Under the pieces are notes generated by a model. That model ran no database searches and was not told where the DNA came from. It saw only the letters and a program-made list of their open reading frames with translations. From Nitrososphaerota archaeon (lineage in GTDB: Archaea > Thermoproteota > Nitrososphaeria > Nitrososphaerales > CADDZS01): a stretch of 64,000 nucleotides of DNA. The position numbers and the translations under genes were made by a program. This document shows, in pieces, positions 59,426 to 64,000 of this stretch (position 1 is the stretch's first letter; each line of letters opens with the position of its first letter). The DNA lies in the NCBI GenBank assembly GCA_027314685.1, contig DAHVAI010000406.1:1-64000 (forward strand). Reading direction: 5' to 3'.

Positions 59426-60617
59426 GCAGTTCATCAGATTTGAATGCTTGTTGTAGTGTTGTGATTGATATTTGTGGTGTGATTTTTTTTGTTCGCCCAT
59501 ACCTTCCGTAATTAACTATGGCGGCCGAAAGGAGCCCCAGCGTGTCTAGTTCTGATATGAGCCCAGAGACTCGTCTGGTGGTAAGGGGTTCCACACTGGT
59601 TGCAGCGCAAAGGTGGGAATACTGATCATAAATAGACCCACTAGATGCCTTGGCGTCGTTGGTTATAGCGGTTTTGAGAGCTGCTATCAAAACCAGCTTT
59701 GCCTGTAGGGGTAAGGTCCGTAATGCATCTGTAATTCTGTCTTGGTCGATTTTTTGTACGGCAATGCGCACATGTCGCTCATCGAGTTGTTGCGCACCGT
59801 CACGTTCAGCAACTTCACCTGCTATCCGGAGCAGGTCTACGGCTCTTCTTGCGTCACCATGTTCGGATCCTGAAAGTGCTGCACAAAGATTGACAGCTGC
59901 TTCTGAAAAGCTTCCAGGGTTGAAGGCAGTCTGGGCCCTTTGTTGGAGGATTGTCTTTAGTTCAATTGCTGAATATGGTGGGAAGACAATTTCCTCCTCT
60001 GATAAGCGACTGAGTACCCGTGCACCTAGTAATTCCTTAAACTGAAGATCATTAGAGATTCCTAGAAGGGAGAGGAATCCAGGGGTTATGGATGTTGCTG
60101 AATTTGTCAAATCATAAAGAATATCATCACCGAATGATTTCACCAAATAGTCAATTTCATCCAAGACAACGACTGTGTGTAGAGAGTTTGTCTTCATGTG
60201 TTTTTGGATGCGGGTGAGTACCTCGCTCACAGCTAGCCCTGTGAATGGCACGTTAAGTCCTATTCCTGTAGCGAGTTCTGCAAGAGCTCTGTACTCAGTT
60301 CCAGCGTTTCGAATGTTAGCGTAAATGAATTTTGCAGGGATGTGTTTGGTAGTACATGTTTGGCTAAGTTTGTTAAGGACGTATTTTGTCGCGGCTGTCT
60401 TTCCTGTTCCTGTCTTCCCATAGATCAGGATGTTAGATGGTTTGGTTGAATGGAGTAGCGGTGCCAAAATCTCTGCTATGGAATTTAATTGTTGAGATCT
60501 GAAAGGGAGGTTTTCAGGTATGTAGTCAGATCGTAGCGCGTCATGGTTTTTAAAAAGACGTCTTGATGTAAGTGCCCTCGTAAAGATACCATCAAGAGAA
60601 TCGTTTTGCTGTACCAA
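59403..60617 (-). CDS. orc1/cdc6: Orc1/Cdc6 replication initiator
   Basis: 404 residues. Walker A GKTGTGKTAATKYVL (~65-80), Walker B VVVLDEIDYLV (~147-157), sensor 1 LLGISNDLQF, sensor 2 HGDARRAVDLLRIAGEVAE, and a C-terminal winged helix (SGLISELDTLGLLSAAIVNYGRYGRTKKI). It binds origin recognition boxes and loads MCM. The adjoining intergenic region holds matching boxes. Convergent with DP1 (23 bp overlap). Confidence 0.95.
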   Translation of the reverse strand: MVQQNDSLDGIFTRALTSRRLFKNHDALRSDYIPENLPFRSQQLNSIAEILAPLLHSTKPSNILIYGKTGTGKTAATKYVLNKLSQTCTTKHIPAKFIYANIRNAGTEYRALAELATGIGLNVPFTGLAVSEVLTRIQKHMKTNSLHTVVVLDEIDYLVKSFGDDILYDLTNSATSITPGFLSLLGISNDLQFKELLGARVLSRLSEEEIVFPPYSAIELKTILQQRAQTAFNPGSFSEAAVNLCAALSGSEHGDARRAVDLLRIAGEVAERDGAQQLDERHVRIAVQKIDQDRITDALRTLPLQAKLVLIAALKTAITNDAKASSGSIYDQYSHLCAATSVEPLTTRRVSGLISELDTLGLLSAAIVNYGRYGRTKKITPQISITTLQQAFKSDELLNQLVAG

Positions 60618-60797
60618 GTTAGAGACCTACCTATTTTTCAACTGGAGAAGTTGGTTTAGTAATGAAAGTTCTAAATTATTCATTTTCAAGAACTATGTAG
60701 GGTTTACACTTAATATAACAAAAACCCTAAAGTCATAACGTCTTTACTTATAGTCAACTATAATTAAATTCTACACTATTCTGAAGCCCTTTCTCCT

Positions 60798-60814
60798 AAC
60801 TATTTCCACTGGAA
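60798..60814 (-). promoter_or_regulatory. Origin recognition box 1
   Basis: On the minus strand TTCCAGTGGAAATAGTT, carrying the core TTCCAGTGGAA. The G-run expected after the core is weak here (TTAGGAG). Confidence 0.7.
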
Positions 60815-60870
60815 CATTAAGGGTGGGGTCTGACCATAATTCAAAAACCAGTTCAAAGAGTCCAGAACGC

Positions 60871-60890
60871 ACCCCTTTCCTTCCACTGGA
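60871..60890 (-). promoter_or_regulatory. Origin recognition box 2
   Basis: On the minus strand TCCAGTGGAAGGAAAGGGGT, matching the archaeal ORB consensus core plus the downstream G-string with correct spacing. Strongest of the three. Confidence 0.85.
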
Positions 60891-60903
60891 CCATTTCTGT
60901 GCT

Positions 60904-60919
60904 TCTAGACATGTCTAGA
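60904..60919. repeat. 16-bp palindrome between ORBs
   Basis: TCTAGACATGTCTAGA is a perfect palindrome between ORB 2 and ORB 3, a possible site for another origin-binding factor such as the winged-helix protein encoded next door. Confidence 0.45.
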
Positions 60920-60933
60920 TTGTCTATTGGAAC

Positions 60934-60953
60934 ACCCCTATATTTCCACTGGA
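60934..60953 (-). promoter_or_regulatory. Origin recognition box 3
   Basis: On the minus strand TCCAGTGGAAATATAGGGGT, core plus G-string in the same orientation and spacing as ORB 2 (63 bp apart). Confidence 0.85.
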
Positions 60954-61148
60954 GACAATCAAGACTTCACTCTTATACATCATTAACTGGAAGCCACCCA
61001 TTGTGAAACCATATCAACAGCCCAAATTCAAAAATTAAATATCTCAAGTCGACGAAATTGATCTGACCTAGGAAGTAACAAGTTAACACCTAGACTCCTT
61101 ATCTAGAGAGTACTCTTATCATTGTTAACAGTCAAGCTGTTTATCTGA

Positions 61149-61613
61149 ATGCAACTCGAGCACACTAACCAATCAGTCAAGATTAAGATTGAGTTCAGTG
61201 ATGATTCTGGAACGAAGTACTCATTCAACATCCAAGGATCATCAAAAGATAACATCCAGAAACTCCTTGACTTTGCTGAATCAGTCTCAAGTAAGAACGC
61301 ACTCCCTAATGAGGAGCAGGTAGTCGACACGAACTTTGCAAAATTATATGGATTACTTGAGAGTAGGTTCCGCTTTGGCTCCTTCACTTCTAATGACGTT
61401 CTCAAGGCATATCAACAAGATTTTGCCCAAACTACAACACATAGCATTATCTCAACATATCTCTCTAGAATGACCCGTAGAGGTCTTTTGAATAGGATAA
61501 GGCAACGTTCAGGCTGGCTTTATAGACTAGCAAGGACTGAAGAACAAAGACAACAACTAATCAGCCAACCAACACCATCAAACCTAGTCAAACTACCTGA
61601 AATAACTCCATAA
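61149..61613 (+). CDS. Winged-helix protein adjacent to the origin
   Basis: 154 residues. The N-terminal ~45 residues are a small beta domain (VKIKIEFSDDSGTKYSFNIQG). Residues ~62-130 read as a winged helix (FAKLYGLLESRFRFGSFTSNDVLKAYQ, THSIISTYLSRMTRRGLLNRIRQRSGWLYRL). Unrecognised beyond fold. Position beside oriC suggests an origin-linked or replication role, but any thaumarchaeal transcription factor would look similar. Confidence 0.7.
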   Translation: MQLEHTNQSVKIKIEFSDDSGTKYSFNIQGSSKDNIQKLLDFAESVSSKNALPNEEQVVDTNFAKLYGLLESRFRFGSFTSNDVLKAYQQDFAQTTTHSIISTYLSRMTRRGLLNRIRQRSGWLYRLARTEEQRQQLISQPTPSNLVKLPEITP

Positions 61614-61693
61614 TTAGGCGACCTTAGATTCCTCTAAGGACTCACATAGCACAAACACTTATCTCGATCCTCCACATAGAATATTCTCGGAGC

Positions 61694-61855
61694 ATGCCAA
61701 TTACAGCTTTAACTCGGAACTTGAAAGTGTCTCAGACCACACCATGCCCGAAGTGCGGTGGGCACACCCAGGACGGCTATTGTATGCAGTGTCATTTCTC
61801 ATATGAATCATATCTGACACCTACTGAGGCTAGAGACTTCACTACTGCTGGCTAA
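61694..61855 (+). CDS. 53-residue zinc-finger protein
   Basis: ATG at 61694 to TAA at 61853-61855. The centre PCPKCGGHTQDGYCMQCHFSYES has two CxxC pairs forming a zinc ribbon; the tail is polar. No family. Upstream sequence has no strong TATA, so it may be read with the winged-helix gene 80 bp before it. Confidence 0.65.
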   Translation: MPITALTRNLKVSQTTPCPKCGGHTQDGYCMQCHFSYESYLTPTEARDFTTAG

Positions 61856-61880
61856 AATCAACTCATACTTACAGTAGGGT

Positions 61881-62459
61881 CTAGGATCCAAGTATATTAC
61901 GACCTTTATCCGTAATCGAATACGAGTAAGGACGCGCGGTCGTGTCCCTCTCTACAAATCCATCCTGAAACAGGGCATTCATCATACGTGCTGTATGCTC
62001 CCGCGTTTTCCCTATCCTTTGCTGGATCTCTCTAGCCGTCAGCTTTCCTTCACCCTCCATAACCATATTCAATACTTCGCGCTCAGTGCTTCCCAATCTA
62101 TGCTCATCTGACCTTGATGTATTCACAGCTAACTTGCGACCTACAATTGGTCGCCTCGGTTCAAAATCATCAAGCTCTCTATTATTATCACGTAAAGGCG
62201 GGCGCAATATACTACTTGGCTGGGGCCTCCTTTCCATCCTAAGCTCTAGAATCTCTTGTTTTACCTTCTGATCTACAAGTCCCTCCTCCAACCTTTTCAT
62301 CCTTTGGTTGAACTCCGATACTATGGCAGAGACCTCAATCAAGTCACTTGGTGTATGATATTCCTTTGTGACCTTCGCTCTTAACCATACTACAGTCACC
62401 ATCACAGCCGAAAGAGAGCAAATTGAGAGTAAAATAGCGGATAATGTGATGATGTTCAA
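61881..62459 (-). CDS. Membrane-anchored winged-helix regulator
   Basis: 192 residues: one N-terminal helix (~5-27), a coiled-coil stretch (~40-75), a Pro/Arg-rich linker, and a C-terminal winged helix (~122-190: LGSTEREVLNMVMEGEGKLTAREIQQRIGKTREHTARMMNALFQDGFVERD...YSITDKGRNIL). This architecture puts a DNA-binding domain on the inner face of the membrane. Ligand and targets unknown. Confidence 0.78.
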   Translation of the reverse strand: MNIITLSAILLSICSLSAVMVTVVWLRAKVTKEYHTPSDLIEVSAIVSEFNQRMKRLEEGLVDQKVKQEILELRMERRPQPSSILRPPLRDNNRELDDFEPRRPIVGRKLAVNTSRSDEHRLGSTEREVLNMVMEGEGKLTAREIQQRIGKTREHTARMMNALFQDGFVERDTTARPYSYSITDKGRNILGS

Positions 62460-62514
62460 TCTCTGTGATACCCCTTACCCAGGGTGCAAAATATCACAAA
62501 ATAACCTTTTGCCC

Positions 62515-62886
62515 TCAGAAATCCCGCACGAATTGTTCCATGGCTCGAATTACTCTCCCAGAATCGCCACGTGATATATTTGCCTCCTTGAGTTGGGAAA
62601 GCATTCGCGTGGTCCTGCCGAGCTGGGCCATTTTTTCGCTGGATATTTGCTCAAGGTACACAAGCAAGAACAATGTGTACACGGAAGATTCGATATTTAC
62701 ATACGCTTGCTTCAATGTGCGGGCGAAAGCACCTTTGGAGACTGGTCCTTTTTCACGCAAAGTTCTCTTAATATTCAAATTTCCCTCACGAGCTGAAGCC
62801 AAAATTGTGTCGAGTTGAACTTCAGTGAGATTACTTTTGCTCAGTAGAAAATTCACAACAGCATCATTACGTAAATCCTCTAGCAT
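62515..62886 (-). CDS. Thaumarchaeal conserved hypothetical, helical
   Basis: 123 residues from the ATG at 62886; the frame extends to 62922. Entirely helical with NDAVVNFLLSKSNLTEVQLDTILAS and GPVSKGAFARTLKQAYVNIESSVYTLFLLVYL. The wording suggests a helix-turn-helix domain (KGPVSKGAFARTLKQ). No named family recognised. It lies between the membrane regulator and Elf1. Confidence 0.55.
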   Translation of the reverse strand: MLEDLRNDAVVNFLLSKSNLTEVQLDTILASAREGNLNIKRTLREKGPVSKGAFARTLKQAYVNIESSVYTLFLLVYLEQISSEKMAQLGRTTRMLSQLKEANISRGDSGRVIRAMEQFVRDF

Positions 62887-63087
62887 TTTTCCATCAGAAA
62901 AGCGTACAATTCCGTAATACAAAAGTGTATAACAGAACGAAAACAGGAAATGGTCAACTTCCTATAGATTTTTGATATCTTTATTCAAAAAACTTGAAAG
63001 AATAACATCGGCGCCAACACATTTCTACAAAAAGGCCGTAGCAACGAATTTATGGACTTGAAAAAGCATGTGATGACTGAGTAATCA

Positions 63088-63351
63088 ATGGGTAGACGAA
63101 AGAGAAGAGTTGTCCACGTTGTGAAGAAGACACTGCCTAAAGTCTTCACATGCCCAAATTGTGGTATGGTTTCTGTGAGATTACAACCGAAGGAAACTAC
63201 AACTATAATCTCATGCGGAAGTTGCGGCACGAGCCAGGAGATCCCTAACGCGGGGAAAGAACCCATAGACATCTACAATGAGTTCGTTGACCGGTTCAAC
63301 GCTGGACAGACAGGTGAACACGCCGCTGAGACAAACAGAATCCAAGCTTAG
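63088..63351 (+). CDS. elf1: Elf1-like zinc-ribbon transcription elongation factor
   Basis: 87 residues. Basic N-terminal tail MGRRKRRVVHVVKKTLPKVF, zinc ribbon FTCPNCGMVSV...ISCGSCGTSQEIP, then an acidic helix DIYNEFVDRFN. This is the order of eukaryotic Elf1 and its archaeal homologue, which binds RNA polymerase. The 3' end overlaps the GGGP synthase start by 38 bp, a coupling that suggests one transcript. Confidence 0.9.
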   Translation: MGRRKRRVVHVVKKTLPKVFTCPNCGMVSVRLQPKETTTIISCGSCGTSQEIPNAGKEPIDIYNEFVDRFNAGQTGEHAAETNRIQA

Positions 63352-64000
63352 AAACCTAATAAAATCACACAGCACAATTTGCGTTGCTCTGCTAGACTCT
63401 GAGAATAGTTCGCCAACGGGCGCAGCTAAAGTTGCAGCGCGCGCTGAGAAATGTGGTGCACTGGCTATTCTTGTAGGTGGTTCTACTGCGGTAGACCAGA
63501 TAGAACTTGAGCAGGTCGTCACATCAATAAAGCGCTCTGTGACATCACCAGTGATATTGTTCCCAGGAAATGTCACGGGAGTAGCACCGAGCGCAGATGC
63601 CATATTCTTCTCATGCCTAATGAATTCGGATAATCCGTATTTTATCACAGAGGCTCAAGCCCTAGGTGCACTGGCCATCAGAAAACACAACTTGGAGGCT
63701 ATACCAATGGCCTATCTCATAGTTGGTGAAGGTGGTGCCGCTGGTTTTGTGGGCAGAGCAAAGGGAATTCCTCAGAACAAGCCGAGCTTGGCAGCCATGT
63801 ACGCACTTGCAGCTGAGTATTTTGGCATGAGATTTCTGTATTTAGAGGCAGGATCAGGCGCGGATGGGCGTGTATCACAAGCAATGATTGCTTCCGTGAG
63901 GAAAGTGTATCAAGGAACCCTCATTGTTGGAGGGGGAATCACAACACCTGAAGCGGCGCAAGCGGCTGCTAAGGCCGGGGCCAATATCATAGTTGTAGGA
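63314..64000 (+). CDS. Geranylgeranylglyceryl phosphate synthase (partial, runs off the window)
   Basis: 229 residues visible from a GTG at 63314, open to the window edge, about 20 short of the usual length. TIM-barrel phosphate- and prenyl-site motifs: VALLDSENSSPTGAA, ILVGGSTAVDQIE, PVILFPGNVTGVAPSADAIFF, AYLIVGEGGAAGFVGRAK, LYLEAGSGADGRVSQAMI and LIVGGGITTPEAAQAAA. It joins geranylgeranyl diphosphate to glycerol-1-phosphate, the first step of archaeal ether-lipid synthesis. Confidence 0.93.
   Translation, partial: MNTPLRQTESKLRNLIKSHSTICVALLDSENSSPTGAAKVAARAEKCGALAILVGGSTAVDQIELEQVVTSIKRSVTSPVILFPGNVTGVAPSADAIFFSCLMNSDNPYFITEAQALGALAIRKHNLEAIPMAYLIVGEGGAAGFVGRAKGIPQNKPSLAAMYALAAEYFGMRFLYLEAGSGADGRVSQAMIASVRKVYQGTLIVGGGITTPEAAQAAAKAGANIIVVG

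Larger units (their letters stand above)
60618..61148. other. Probable chromosomal replication origin (oriC)
   Basis: A 531-bp AT-rich gap between orc1/cdc6 and a winged-helix gene. It holds three strong ORB elements in one orientation (60798-60814, 60871-60890, 60934-60953), a weaker one beside orc1 (~60626-60646), a very AT-rich stretch at 60690-60780 suitable for unwinding, and a 16-bp palindrome at 60904-60919. Origin beside orc1 is the common archaeal plan. Confidence 0.85.

Noticed and set aside
60626..60646. Fourth ORB next to orc1 (TCCAGTTGAAAAATAGGTAGG on minus)
   Set aside because: The core has a mismatch and no G-string; kept only as a weak candidate within the origin, not as a separate feature.
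1..64000. tRNA, rRNA, CRISPR arrays and insertion sequences
   Set aside because: No cloverleaf, rRNA-like stretch, regularly spaced repeat array or transposase was seen in the gaps; absence is by eye only and needs tRNAscan and CRISPR search to confirm.

Overview
The window is archaeal and fits the Nitrososphaeria (Thaumarchaeota). Evidence: a DNA polymerase D small subunit (DP1), Orc1/Cdc6 beside origin recognition boxes, a CdvB/ESCRT-III cell-division protein, Elf1, the start of a geranylgeranylglyceryl phosphate (archaeal lipid) synthase, a Tfx regulator and a NitrOD5-like protein. TATA boxes lie about 25-30 nt before start codons, TTG and GTG starts are frequent, and many small double-zinc-ribbon membrane proteins are present. 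No ammonia-oxidation genes are visible, so the metabolic type stays open. Transporters, F420- and NAD-linked oxidoreductases and secreted hydrolases suggest a versatile, perhaps organotrophic, lineage.

Layout. 0-13.7 kb: accessory metabolism (RidA, Cys/Met PLP enzyme, SDR, Ddn-like F420 reductase, Tag, secreted phosphoesterase, CBS protein, MOSC protein, CdvB). 13.7-24.8 kb: MFS permease, secreted beta-propeller and CAP proteins, a TusA/DsrE sulfur-carrier pair, Nudix, and the agmatine-to-putrescine pair aguB-aguA. 24.8-27.4 kb: the most unusual locus, a full-length tubulin-superfamily protein followed 11 nt later by a coiled-coil protein and divergent from a von Willebrand factor A protein. 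27.4-50 kb: hydrolases, glmS, membrane proteins, a VapBC pair, a dUTPase-like enzyme, Tfx opposite an orphan ABC ATPase, a drug-efflux-type ABC pair and DNA polymerase IV. At least seven decayed genes are interspersed here. 50-59 kb: esterase, DUF309, a three-gene proton-translocating transhydrogenase, glyA, a GlmM-type phosphohexomutase and DP1. 59.4-61.6 kb: orc1/cdc6 and a replication origin with three strong ORB elements. 61.6-64 kb: small zinc protein, membrane-anchored winged-helix protein, Elf1 and the truncated GGGP synthase.

How genes work together. GlmS and the phosphohexomutase are two steps toward UDP-GlcNAc. AguB and AguA convert agmatine to putrescine. PntAA/AB/B supply NADPH from the proton gradient. 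Orc1, the ORBs and DP1 form a replication locus. The tubulin-like, coiled-coil and vWA genes look like one cytoskeletal or membrane-remodelling module, in an organism that also has CdvB. All assignments come from reading motifs by eye; no database search was run.
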